In this document: positions 1 through 10,300 of the stretch, piece by piece
How positions within the stretch are numbered: the first letter of the stretch is position 1
Layout of the letters: each line of letters opens with the position of its first letter
Assembly: GCA_024516035.1 (NCBI GenBank)
Contig: CM044958.1
Span: 21,315,568 to 21,379,567 of the forward strand
Direction: 5' to 3'
DNA from: Bactericera cockerelli
Lineage: Eukaryota; Arthropoda; Insecta; Hemiptera; Triozidae
Length of the DNA: 64,000 bases
Notes under the pieces: model-generated
Database searches by the model: none
What the model was told of the DNA's origin: nothing
The model's input: only the letters and a program-made list of their open reading frames with translations
Program-made: the position numbers and the translations under genes

Positions 1-473
1 TTACTCTTTTTTTTACGAGGGGAAAAAATTTCCAAGGAAACAGTGAACCCGATACGCAAATAGCAAACAGCAAACAAAACCGAACCCAAAAACAAGGACC
101 ACGGATTATAAGCACATAGTGATATGTATCTACACCCCCAAGTTCCAGCTATCGATAAAAGCCTTACCAACTATGAGATCTGGAGAATGGGATTTGGCGA
201 ACCCACTAAAAATAACCCCTCGTTGAACCAAATCTACGAGTATATACACTATAGGATGAACATAAAGTCTCAACCCACTCCTTCTCGAGAAGCACTAGAT
301 ATATCGACAAGTGGTAAAATACGGGTTTACCACTCTTTTTTTGGGAGATTGATTTTGGGCCCAAAAATCTTCGGCTTTGGCAACCAGCTCATGAATCTTA
401 AATGCAATAACCTGTCAAAAACAAGCTAATTTTAAAGTTAATGAAAAGTGAAAGACCCCGATATCCAAAATAC
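1..473. other. AT-rich sequence, no recognised gene
   Basis: A 101-codon open frame runs from 124 to 429 on the + strand, but it has no recognisable domain and no clear splice signals. By position this is probably intron or upstream flank of Leo1, whose earlier exons must lie to the left of the window. Nothing else is supportable here. Confidence 0.4.
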
Positions 474-615
474 ACCGACCTCAGTAGCTTGATCGATAAG
501 GCGGCGAACTTGTAACCTAGAGGTCGGTGGTTCAAGTCCCGGTGTTAGCGTTGATTTAGTAAAGCGAGTTTGAGTAGTTGTGACATCACGAAAATGATCT
601 ACATAAATATGATAA
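474..615 (+). repeat. tRNA-derived SINE, family 1
   Basis: The sequence has an A-box-like TAGCTTGATCGATAAGGCGG and a B-box-like GGTTCAAGTCC, followed by a shared tail (AGTAAAGCGAGTTTGAGTA, then GTGACATCACGAAA). The same unit recurs at 5129, 28735, 60302 (reverse) and 62627, and diverged at about 30345 (reverse). The dispersed copies share a non-tRNA tail, so this is a SINE rather than a tRNA gene. Confidence 0.75.
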
Positions 616-820
616 CAACAAACAACATCCAAAATACGCAATGAAAAAAAGAGGACCCTGCTAGATCAAGATGACTACACTACGGTTCTATTATTATTAC
701 ATCATTGTTTCAAAAGAGAAAACATAAAATCCTTAAAAACACCAACGGTTCTTTGGATGAGAAATGGTCTCTTTCGAAGCACCATTTGTTGTCACACCCA
801 TTGAGAATTCTGAGCTTCAA

Positions 821-1152
821 TCTTTTAAATGTGAAGTTCCTTTCACCTAAATCTTGATCAGACCTTGTAAATGTGAAGTTCCTTTCACCTAAATCTTGAT
901 CAGACCTTGTAAATGTGAAGTTCCTTTCACCTAAATCTTCATCAGACCTTGTAAATGTGAAGTTCCTTTCACCTAAATCTTGATTAGACCTTGTAAATGT
1001 GAAGTTCCTTTCACCTAAATCTTGATCAGACCTTGTAAATGTGAAGTTCCTTTCACCTAAATCTTGATCAGACTTTGTAAATGTGAAGTTCTTTTCACCT
1101 AAATCTTGATCAGACCTTGTAAATGTGAAGTTCCTTTCACCTAAATCTTTAG
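821..1152. repeat. 42-bp minisatellite upstream of Leo1 exon
   Basis: Eight tandem copies of a 42-bp unit containing AATGTGAAGTTCCTTTCACC differ by only a few bases. The unit holds an internal inverted repeat (GTGAAGTTCCTTTCAC) that could fold as a small hairpin. The array lies in the intron and ends about 80 bp before the Leo1 exon acceptor at 1233-1234. There are no unique spacers, so it is not a CRISPR-type array. Confidence 0.9.
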
Positions 1153-1234
1153 CTTAGGTGAAACAGTAACACGAGGAAAAATGTATCAACTGCCACCATT
1201 ACAAATTCTTTTTTTTTTTTGTCTCCTTGTTCAG

Positions 1235-1450
1235 GGAGACCACAACCACTTGTACATCAGGCAGGGCACGGGTCTACAGGGCCAGGCTGTGTTCCGCACC
1301 AAACTCTCATTCCGACCTCACTCCACCGAATCCTTCACACATCGTAAGATGACCATGTCCCTGGCTGACCGATCCAACAAGACCACCGGGATTAAGATAC
1401 TCGGGCAAGTGGGATTCGATCCTGACGCTAACCGATTCGAGAAGATTAAG
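1235..1450 (+). CDS. Leo1: Leo1 exon: conserved core
   Basis: This 216-nt, 72-codon exon is preceded by a polypyrimidine tract and CAG at 1232-1234 and followed by the donor GTAAGA. It carries [16 protein letters not shown] and [11 protein letters not shown], the best conserved stretch of Leo1, which belongs to the part that pairs with Paf1. Both ends are phase 0. Confidence 0.95.
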
Positions 1451-4400
1451 GTAAGAACCTGATTCCCAAGACTTTTGTCTATCAAGAGTTCAATAGATGT
1501 GAGATACCTACTGAGAACAAACAATGACTGGTTCTCCCCAGTACTTCTCTCAAATTGTTTTTTTTATTTTTTTTTTTTAAGCTAACTCTAAGTTAGGAGT
1601 TAACTCGTAAGACTGATGTCTTGAAAACTCGTTTCTACGCATGCGCTCAATTTTTCGAGTTTTGTAAATTCCATTAACGTTTCCATAATTTAAATAAAAT
1701 AAGGTGACGCTAATTTTTAAAACCCAAGAAGCTTTTTTTTGTTTGTTTCGAGAAAAAAAGTTTGTGCTTTTTGAGAACATTAAAAATAAGGTTAGACTGC
1801 TTAAACTCTAATTTCTACATTCCCTTGATTGAATTAGCGTAAATGTGACCCTATTCTGCTTAAACTCACTAATATAAAACTCTGGAACTGTGTTTGTCAA
1901 TCGGAGTTCTTGATCTAATACTTGTAATTACATTTAACCTGTTATATTTTTAATTATTTTATTTTAATTTTTATTTGTGTGTTGCGCGTTGCAACCAAGT
2001 AATTGGAGGAGCTAGACCTCTGATTGTTAAGTCTCCTCTGTAAATAAATATCATTTAAAAAAAACTCTGGAACTATGATTGTGTTTGCAGAAAGAGGAAG
2101 AGAAGCTGCGGCAGTCCTTGCGCAAGGAAACAGTGAAGAAGAGAACGCGGGAGAAGGGGGCTAGCTCCCGACTCAGTGCCGGATATCTGGAGGCTGAGGA
2201 TGAGGATGACGAGGGCACCATCTCGCTGAGTGCCATCAAGAACAAGTACAACGCTAAGAAATCTGCGGCCGCTGCAGGTACAGTTGAAAATAAAATAAAA
2301 ATCGAGTGAATATTTTCCATCATAATAAGTATTATTATTGGGGGGGGGGGGGGGGCAGTACATTAATAAATATATTAATATATTTTATTAATGTACTGCT
2401 CACTATGTGAGTTGCCAAAAGAACACAGTATACAAATCAAACTAGTTAGTTATTCCATCTTCCTTTTGTTCTTATTTTTACTTTCCTTATCTATAATAAG
2501 GAAAGTATTGTATTCGTCGAAAATTTGACCTACCCAGTTTTTCACATTTCTGGACGAATCATAGCCTCAGGATACCAAAAAAGTTGTTTTCAGCCATTGG
2601 TCCGTGCGTCTGTGTGTGTGTGTGTGTGTGTGTGTCTGTGAACAGGATATCTCGAGAACGGTAAGAGCTAGAGACTTGAAATTTGGTATGGAAACTAATT
2701 TTATACACCAGACGAACCACGAAACTTTTGGTTGAAATCAACCGCATCCTTCGGCCGCAGGGCCGCAAAAATCGGCCGCAAGGGCCGCTTCTTTGAATTG
2801 GTTAAAGATACAAAAAAAAGCTTTAGAACAACATTTTCTTAGATTAAAAAAATAATAGGGGTCTACTCTGAACATTTTTTTGATATCTTGAACTTTTTGG
2901 ACCTCGGCTCCAATTTACCGGTATTTTGGGGGGGACGCGCTTTGACTAACTTTTTTATTATTCATCCTAGATGGGGGTTGTGACATATCAAATTCAATGA
3001 TTTTGGGATTCTGATTACGAATTCGGCATTGGTTTTTAGTTATCTGTTACCGTTGAGTCACCAGTGGCGGAATTCGACTCCTTTTTAGGGCATAAGGAAA
3101 GTCGTGTGATGTTTACACCAGATTTTTTTCTTCTATTTTTCTAAGTATGTTTATTAGGTAAGACAAAAATACAGTAAATTACAATGAAATTATAAAGAAA
3201 AAATAAATAGATTGAACAAAGAAACAAGAACAAAAAAGAGAATGAAGCTAATGTCCTACTTAAAGGGAGGGATTATTGCCTGTGGCAATCTCTTCCACCC
3301 AACCCAAAGTAAATCAAAACGATTTTATAGTAGTCCATCAAAACCTGTGACAATCTCTTCCACCCAACCCAAAGTAAATCAAAACGTTTTTATAGTAGTC
3401 CATCAAAATCTGACAGCTAACTACTGACATTCCCATGATCATTATCCCCTCTAACTATAGTGTGCAGTCTCTGTGGTGTAACGGTTGTGACTACTGCTTT
3501 TCACTCAATGCATGAATTCTATTTCCTCATCTCTTTGTCAGTGTGACCACATAATAATAAGACTCCGAGGGTTAGGTGGTAGAAAATGCTTTCAGCATTA
3601 ACCTCGCCTGGTGGGTTACCTTCCATTAAAGGGTAATAACTTAAATCTGACTGGATCCTATGTTCTCTGATGGTTACCTTCCATTAAAGAGTATTATTAT
3701 TATAAAATAACTTAAATCTGACTGGTTCCTATGTTCTCTGGTGGTTACCTTCCATTAAAGAGTATTATTATTATAGTAACTTAAGTCTAACTGGTTCCTA
3801 TGTTCTCTGGTGGTTACCTTCCATTAAAGAGTATTATTATTATAATAACTTAAATCTGACTGGTTCCTATGTTCTCTGGTGGTTACCTTCCATTAAAGAG
3901 TATTATTATAACTTAAATTTGACTGGTTCCTATGTTCTCTGGTGGTTACCTTCCATTAAAGAGTATTATTATAAGTTAAATCTGACTGGTTCCTATGTTC
4001 TCTGGTGGTTACCTTCCATTAAAGAGTATTATTATTATAATAACCTAAATCTGACTGGTTCCTATGTTCTCTGGTGGTTACCTTCCATTAAAGAGTATTA
4101 TTATAATAACTTAATTCTGACTGGTTCCTATGTTCTCTGGTGGTTACCTTCCATTAAAGAGTATTATTATAATAACTTAATTCTGACTGGTTCCTATGTT
4201 CTCTGGTGGTTACCTTCCATTAAAGAGTATTAATATAACTTAAATCTGACTGGCTCATATGTTCTCTGATGGTTACCTTCCATTAAAGAGTATTATTATT
4301 ATAGTAACTTAAGTCTAACTGGTTCCTATGTTCTCCGCCAGGGGGCTCCCGCAACATCTACTCCTCGGACGAGGATGCCTCTGACCTGGACCTGAGGAAC

Positions 4401-4502
4401 AAGAAGTCGGACAAGCCCAAGCGGGTGCTGCAGGACTCCGATGATGAGGAGGACAAGTCTGCCCCGCCCAGCGACAAGTCTCAAGGCTCCGAGTCAGACT
4501 AG
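1235..4502 (+). CDS. Leo1: Leo1, Paf1 complex subunit (C-terminal three coding exons)
   Basis: Leo1 is a nuclear subunit of the Paf1 complex, which travels with RNA polymerase II and promotes elongation and co-transcriptional histone modification. Three exons join in frame: 1235-1450, 2091-2277 and 4342-4502, ending at TAG 4500-4502. They encode about 187 residues. The first begins [20 protein letters not shown], nearly identical to the conserved Leo1 core. The second is charged ([13 protein letters not shown]) and ends SLSAIKNKY, a Leo1 signature. The last is the acidic, serine-rich tail ([13 protein letters not shown] to SQGSESD). Splice phases are 0, then 1, and all sites are GT-AG. Vertebrate Leo1 is about 660 aa, so the acidic N-terminal half lies outside the window. 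The gene converges with HMGXB4. The intron before the last exon and the sequence after the stop are both minisatellite. Confidence 0.95.
2091..2277 (+). CDS. Leo1: Leo1 exon: charged helix region
   Basis: This 187-nt exon lies between acceptor TTTGCAG and donor GTACAG. It is phase 0 at the start and leaves one base (G) at the end. It encodes a basic helical stretch, then [18 protein letters not shown] and [10 protein letters not shown], matching the Leo1 C-terminal region. Confidence 0.93.
2334..2358. repeat. poly-G tract in Leo1 intron
   Basis: A run of about 17 G follows ATTATTATT shortly after the exon 2 donor. It is a plausible slippage or G-quadruplex site on the transcribed + strand. 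Confidence 0.6.
2478..3125 (+). repeat. ATAAGGAAAGTA-family interspersed repeat, near full length
   Basis: The element begins TTTTACTTTCCTTAT, immediately followed by its inverted partner ATAAGGAAAGTA, and ends near GCATAAGGAAAGTCGTGTGATG. It contains an intact (TG)n tract and a moderately conserved core (ATTTCTGGACGAATC, GGTAAGAGCTAGAGACTTGA). Other copies lie at 14855, 27365, 35915, 39887 and 43305. It carries no convincing protein and resembles a non-autonomous element with a terminal hairpin. Confidence 0.75.
3235..3320 (-). repeat. LINE 3'-tail fragment
   Basis: The sequence ATGTCCTACTTAAAGG...GGCAATCTCTTCCACCCAACCC matches the repeated 'GGGCGGGGTTATTGCC' tail also seen at about 7560, 43440, 55460 and 59260. 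A second partial copy of its end (ACAATCTCTTCCACCCAACC) follows at 3350. Confidence 0.5.
3462..3640 (+). repeat. Chimeric tRNA-derived SINE
   Basis: The 5' part (CTGTGGTGTAACGGTTGTGA) belongs to SINE family 2. The remainder (ATAATAATAAGACTCCGAGG, ATTAACCTCGCCTGGTGG) belongs to family 4. Its last 30 bases, GGTTACCTTCCATTAAAG plus an ATT-rich tail, seed the minisatellite that follows. Confidence 0.65.
3640..4340 (+). repeat. ~65-bp minisatellite ending at Leo1 last-exon acceptor
   Basis: About eleven copies of a unit containing CTGACTGGTTCCTATGTTCT and GGTTACCTTCCATTAAAGAG fill the end of the last Leo1 intron. Units differ mainly in the length of an (ATT)n stretch. The array looks like amplification of a SINE tail together with the sequence that normally precedes the exon. 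The final unit changes from TTCTCTGGTGG to TTCTCCGCCAG and thereby supplies the splice acceptor. Confidence 0.9.
4342..4502 (+). CDS. Leo1: Leo1 terminal exon: acidic tail and stop
   Basis: This 161-nt exon follows CCGCCAG. It takes the leftover G from the previous exon to form Gly and encodes [17 protein letters not shown] through [14 protein letters not shown] to SQGSESD and TAG. The acidic, serine-rich, casein-kinase-like tail is typical of Leo1. The segment around the stop is repeated directly downstream. Confidence 0.93.
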
Positions 4503-4735
4503 AGGACACGTCTCAAGGCTCCGAGTCAGACTAGAGGACAAGTCTCAAGGCTCCGAGTCAGACTAGAGGACACGTCTCAAGGCTCCGAGTCAGACTAGAG
4601 GACAGTCTCAAGGCTCCGAGTCAGACTAGAGGACAAGCAGTCTCAAGGCTCCGCGTCAGACTAGAGGACACGTCTCAAGGCTCCGAGTCAGAGACTAGAG
4701 GACACGTCTCAAGGCCCGAGTCAGACTAGAGGACC
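4477..4735 (+). repeat. ~32-bp minisatellite copying the Leo1 stop-codon region
   Basis: Eight copies of a unit containing CTCAAGGCTCCGAGTCAGAC followed by TAGAGGACA are present. The first copy is coding (SQGSESD then TAG); the rest lie in the presumed 3' UTR. Each copy retains the TAG, so translation should end at 4502 whatever the copy number. Confidence 0.92.
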
Positions 4736-5128
4736 TGGTTGGTGAGCTGGTGATCCAATCCATACACAGTTGAACCTAGCTAGAGTACTCAAGGAACCGG
4801 AAATTTCTCCTCTTATATTCAGGTTTCTTTTAGAAATAGGTTATTTTCTCTTGAGAGGTTAATTTGATCTGGAAATTCTAATCTTATATCCAGTTCTCGT
4901 ATAGCCTGTCTGACTGTATTATGGCTACAATACGCATTAGAATCCGTTAGATGTTCCAATCTATGGGGAATAGATATTCTTCACCAAACTGCTTCATATG
5001 GATTAGGTCTTTTTAAATTATCAGATATAAAATAAACCCCTCTTTCAAAGTGCATAGTGATCTTCTTTTTTTCTGGGGAATCGTCTGCAACTGATCTTAT
5101 TTATTAATGAGAGATCGTTTCAATACTT

Positions 5129-5278
5129 AACCGACCTCAGTAGCTTGATCGATAAGGCGGCGGACTTGTACCTAGGAGGTCGGTGGTTCAAAAAAGTCCC
5201 GGCTTCAAAAAAGATTTAGTAAAGCGAGATTGAGTAATTGTGACATCACGAAAGTGATTAACACAAATATGATAACAA
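5129..5278 (+). repeat. tRNA-derived SINE, family 1
   Basis: This copy shares head and tail with the copy at 474 (TAGCTTGATCGATAAGGCGG; AAAGCGAGATTGAGTAATTG). The B box is partly disrupted by an AAAAA insertion, so it is a decayed copy. Confidence 0.7.
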
Positions 5279-6180
5279 TGTTTTTTTCTCAATACTTTCT
5301 CCATTTATATGCGGCGTGTTCACTTTCATGAATTTTAAGGATCCAAAAAGTTCTAAGAGACGAAACTTTTATTATTATACAAGGGATGAAAAAAGATTCC
5401 AGTGATATAAATGTATTCCAATCTTTTAGTTATACAAATATGAATTCTTTTAATTGAATTATGTTGACGCCTCTGTACATTTGTATGCAGTTGATAATAT
5501 TGACTGTTTGTAAATATATTATTGTCAAATATATTTTCTTGAGTACGAGTTTTGTTTCTCATTAGTATTACTATAAATATTTTCTGATCATGTAACTTCT
5601 ACTAGGAATTAGAAACTTCTATTAGGATTTGTCTTCAAGGAAATATTGTATTTTTTAATAAGGAAATAAATAAGTCCAAAAATTGATATTATACATATTA
5701 TACAGGAGATCATCTGCTACTTAACTTATAAGAGAGCATTAACCCAGATAACGCGGTGAAATTTTTTGTTTTATTTTTTTGGAGTGATATTGAGTCCTAA
5801 ATCAAAATAAAAGTGCTGTCAACTTATCACTCGGACTCAAAACAAAGAACTTGAGGTGTCGCCAACTATCCTCAACAAGCTGAATTAATTAGAAAATTCC
5901 ACAATGTAGTACTCAGTATAATCAGTATAAACAGAAATTATGTTTGTGGAATTAATTAGAAAATTCCACAATGTAGTACTATTGTAGTACCTTTCAAGCG
6001 TCCTTCTGGAAGGACGTCAGCCCCATCTTGGTTAATGTAGAGTACACATGGCTGCTATTTGAGGGATATGTTTAGATTTATGTATTATCATATGATATAA
6101 TTTTCTAACATTTTCTAACATTACCTAACATAATCATAATTAAAGTTGTAAACTTGATTTTTATATTTAAGATGAGATTT
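5279..6180. other. Intergenic AT-rich sequence between Leo1 and HMGXB4
   Basis: No gene is supportable. A ~35-bp direct duplication (AATTAATTAGAAAATTCCAC at about 5884 and 5951) is present. The region probably includes the Leo1 3' flank, but I do not see a convincing polyadenylation site close to the stop. Confidence 0.4.
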
Positions 6181-6450
6181 TCTACATATTTTTTTTTTTT
6201 TCGTAGCCATTAAACATTAGCTACTGTAGACGCTTATGGTCAATGTTGTAGCTTGCCCTGCCTTCTGAGGGGCGAGAAGTAACACAATACTTTCCATTTA
6301 GGAGCTGGGTCAACAAGAGCGCATAAGAAGGTGTACAAACAACTGTAACCAAATTTTTAATACAAATTTAATGTTGGCTCTTGGTTTTGAAACCGGGAGC
6401 TTCCGCATGGCAAGAAAGTACCACTGAGCTAACCGTGTGCTAACAATTTA
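6180..6450 (-). repeat. tRNA-derived SINE, family 3 (diverged)
   Basis: On the + strand it reads TAGCCATTAAACATTAGCTACTGTAGACGC ... GGGGCGAGAAGTAACACAAT ... CCACTGAGCTAACCGTG (segments quoted separately), the reverse of the family at 7815-8050. The tRNA-like head (GAGCTCAGTGG in complement) is recognisable but degenerate. Confidence 0.6.
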
Positions 6451-6691
6451 TGAAGTGTGCTCATAATTAGTAGCCAACTGGTCTAAAGCACTGATCTGGT
6501 AAACAAGCTTGTGAGTGCGGATCCTTATCAATGCATGGGCGTTTTTTTTTTTTAAATTTGGGTTTAATGTCGCTTTCAACTGCATGGTCATATCACAACA
6601 GGGGTTTTAACCTTCATTCACTGGGAACTCACAAACCAATTACTCAAATTAACCTCACCCAACCAAAGTGGGGCCGGGATTTGAATTTAAA

Positions 6692-6785
6692 TGGTCACCC
6701 ATCCAAGTGCTAGCCTCGCTGAACGTTGGTTAACTTCAGTGACTGAATGAGAACTGGTGTACTCAAGGTACCATCGACGCTGACT
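6692..6785 (-). repeat. 5S-rRNA-derived SINE fragment
   Basis: The complement reads GGTACCTTGAGTACACCAG, TCACTGAAGTTAACCAACG and GCACTTGGATGGGTGACC. These correspond to the 5S rRNA region that contains the internal promoter. Further copies at 14700 (-) and 49552 (+) share non-5S flanking differences, so this is a SINE3-type repeat rather than a 5S gene. Confidence 0.7.
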
Positions 6786-6839
6786 GCATGGGTGTTTACT
6801 CGCCACTTTAGCACCTGTTGGTGTAAAGGAAAAGTCCGC

Positions 6840-7268
6840 TTGGAGAAGTTTAAAGTCCAGGCATGATGTAGGCAACGTTGTCGAGTATATGGGGTAGGAT
6901 CTCGGGAGAGCAACCATTCTCCTCCGGGAGAAGTTTATAGTCCAGGCATGATGTAGGCAATGTTGTCGAGTATATGGGGCAGGATCTCGGGAGAGCAACC
7001 ATTCTCCTCCGGGAGAAGTTTATAGTCCAGGCATAATGTAGGCAATGTTGTCGAGTATATGGGGCAGGATCTCGGGAGAGCAACCATTCTCCTCCGGGAG
7101 AAGTTTATAGTCCAGGCATGATGTAGGCAATGTTGTCGAGTATATGGGACAGGATCTCGGGAGAGCAACCATTCTCCTCCGGGAGAAGTTTATAGTCCAG
7201 GCATGATGTAGGCAATGTTGTCGAGTATATGGGACAGGATCTCGGGAGAGCAACCATTCTCCTCCGGG
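6840..7268 (-). repeat. 85-bp tandem duplication of the HMGXB4 3' coding end
   Basis: Five copies of an 85-bp unit each encode, on the - strand, the last ~23 codons of HMGXB4 and its stop ([20 protein letters not shown], then PGL and TAA). The copy nearest the exon is the functional one; the other four follow the true stop. Copies differ by only a few bases, so the expansion is recent. Confidence 0.93.
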
Positions 7269-7357
7269 ATCTGCTGGGTGAGACACAGGAGCGGACCCAG
7301 GGCGCACAGGAAGGAGTCCAGGAGGAGGGACATTCCGCCCGAGATCGCCATCCGGCC
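7190..7357 (-). CDS. HMGXB4: HMGXB4 terminal exon
   Basis: This 168-nt exon lies after acceptor TCTGCTCTCAG and starts [20 protein letters not shown]. It ends at TAA (7190-7192), immediately before the 85-bp duplications. The CALGPLLCL and [11 protein letters not shown] segments are conserved in HMGXB4. Confidence 0.93.
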   Translation of the reverse strand, partial: GRMAISGGMSLLLDSFLCALGPLLCLTQQIPEENGCSPEILSHILDNIAYIMPGL

Positions 7358-10300
7358 CTGAGAGCAGAAGAGTTGGCAAGGATAAGAAAAGTGTGCAAAC
7401 AGGTAGGTACTTGTTTATTTTATTTTTTCAGGTATTTATTGATGATTATTATTATTATAGTATTATACAACGCTTTATTAGATATAAATGGACATTATGT
7501 ACATACAAATAATTATTTTAATAATGAAAAAAAAAGAATAGAAAATATATAAAAACATATGTCCTAACTAAAGGGCGGGGTTATTGCCTATGGCAATCTC
7601 TTCCACCCAACCCTCATACCGTTTACAGTTACCGTTTGTATTTAATTTTACTGAATGCCCGAAAACGGGCTTCGTCATGGTTCTTATGTTTTATAAAGGT
7701 ACTTTGTTTCCGATGTTTTTCATCCGCGGCTGCCGGAGATATAGAGATAACTTTAGTGTTTTTTTTTTGCACAAGTTCTTTTTTAAAGATGAGTGTTTCT
7801 TTACAGCCTTTTTTATTTCGTAGCCATGAAACAGGAGCTACTGTAGACGCTTATAGTCTGTGTTGTAGCCTGCCCATCACAATGCGTCCCCTCTGATGGG
7901 CGAGAAGTGACACAATACTTCCCATTTAGGTGCTGGGTCAACTCGAGCGCACCAGAAGGTATCCTTTACAAAGCTTTTGTCGGCGCGGGGGTTCGAACCC
8001 GGGACCTTCCACATGGCAAGTGAGTGCTTAACCACTGAGCTATTCGTGCCCCTATATTTGTATTTTATCCAGAATACATCTGTTATTCCCAGCCAGAATT
8101 TCTTCTAAAATCAAAACCTAATATTGTTCCAACAATATTCAGAAAAGCAAGAACAATTCTCATATACAAGAAAGGAACAAAAACAGATCCAGGAAATTGG
8201 CGACCGATTTCAATTTGTTCAGTTCTCAGACGTATTATAGAGCGTATACTTGACAAGAGACTCAACGAATACATTTTACTGAATGAAAACCAAGTAGGAT
8301 TTACAACTAATCCTGGCACCTTCCTAAATACAATAATTCTAAACTCATGTCTTCAGAAGGCGAAAAAAGAAAAAATCGACTGTGCTGTAGTACTGCTTGA
8401 CATACAGAAAGCTTTCGAGGAATCTAGTCACATACACATAACATCCCAGCTTGATCATACACTCATGCCAGAAAAGTTAAGAACTTTGACAAAAACACTC
8501 CTTCTACATAACGTCACACAAATCCAAACTATCCATGGAACAACTCCAAATATTGACATCAATAAAGGCGTATTTCAAGGCCTACCTTTGTCCCCGAAAA
8601 TGTTCAATCTATCAATCAATCATGTTTTAAATGCCTTAAATGAACGAGAAATTCAATCAAAGTACGGATTTCAACTACACGTGGATGTTGAAAATGTATC
8701 AGGAAGAGGATTTGCTGATGACTTAGCTCTATTTGGAAATTCAGAAGACAGTGTTATACAACTAACCAAGATAGCAGCAAATGAATTAGAAAAAGTCGGC
8801 TACAAGTTAAATTATGAGAAGTGTATCATCATAAACATAAAGAAAGGACAACTTGTGTATGATAGTATTAACATTGATAACTACCCGATACGATCCATGC
8901 AAGAAGGAGAAGTAATAAAATATCTAGGAGTAACCTTTAAAGACGAAATAGTATTCGAGCCCAGTTGCATCATGGAAAAATTCAATAAAGACCTGCAGAA
9001 TCTCATCAGCACACAGATATTATATCCACATCAAAAAATATCTTTGATAAACCAATTTATTTGGCCATGTCTCATTTATTCATTGCAAAATGCACCTCTG
9101 ACAAAAATTCCCCAATCATTTCTAGAAGATCTGGACAAAATGATCCGATCAACAGTAAAGTCAATTATTGGGCTATCCCATGACACACCTAATGCAATGT
9201 TATATACTGCAAAGAAGTACCGAGGACTTCAAATCATCCGATCCTCATGGGAAACATTTTTACAGCACTACAATGTTTGCATTAGTTTATTGAAAAGTGA
9301 TGATAAGTATGTTCCCTATTGTAACAATCTTGAAGAAGAAATGGACAGATGTATAGATAAATTGGGATTAGAAAAACAAGACTTAATTAATGAAATGACG
9401 ATACGGCAGAAAACGAAACCAGTAACCATAATGCGAGAAAATTTAAGAAAGAAAGAATTTGATAACTGGTGTCAATTACCACAGAAAGGTAAAGGTGTTG
9501 AAGTTTTTGAGGAAAATACAGCCGCAAACCGAATGATCATTGACAAGAAAGGATTGACCAATTCTGAGTGGATATGTTCCTTGAAAATGAATTGCAACGT
9601 AATTCCAGTAAGATCGGTACCAGGTAGAAGCTCGGACACACCTCAGTGTCGTCACTGCACTGAGAGAGAAACTCTTGCACATGTCCTGGGCTCCTGCCAT
9701 ACCGGTGATTTACTGAGAAACAATCGTCATCATGAAGTAAGAACTACCATTGCAAAGCAGCTGAGAAAAAACGGATGGATTGTGCACGAATAACTACATT
9801 GTGTGGCAGAAGAAGGATCCAATAGACGAGTAGATATATGGTGTTATAATGAAAATTTGACAAAAGGCTACATCATTGATCCAACAGTAAGATTCGAAGT
9901 TTCCAAAGAACAAGCACTTGATGTTGACAGAGAAAAAAGAACCATCTACGAACCGTGTATCAAGTACTTCCAGGATAATTATAATGTTCAACAAATTGAA
10001 GTTATAGGTTTATTGATTGGAGCCAGAGGATCTCTAACAAATCACTTCAAAGACTTCAAAACCAAATTCAATATACCAAAGATAACTTGTGAGAATATTA
10101 TCACGAACGTAATACGTGGCTCTCACAAAATAATAAACAACCACCTGTATAAAACAACATAAGAAGAAGAAAAAGAAAGAAAAAAAATGTATACTGTGTC
10201 ATTTAGGCAAGTGCCCATGTGGCACCAGTTGTAAAGTATTTTTAATAAATATTTTTACGTTCTCTCTCTCATTATTATTTCTCACCTGAGTATCTTTCAG

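Noticed and set aside
124..429. 101-codon frame at the window start
   Set aside because: Length is within chance for this composition; no motif and no flanking splice signals.
821..1152. CRISPR-like regular array
   Set aside because: Units are contiguous 42-bp repeats without unique spacers, in a eukaryotic intron.
3919..4233. 104-codon frame with repeated [15 protein letters not shown]
   Set aside because: Translation of the intronic ~65-bp minisatellite before the Leo1 last exon.
7229..7552. 107-codon + strand frame overlapping the HMGXB4 terminal exon
   Set aside because: It is the antisense of the HMGXB4 exon; the - strand reading matches the family's conserved C-terminus.
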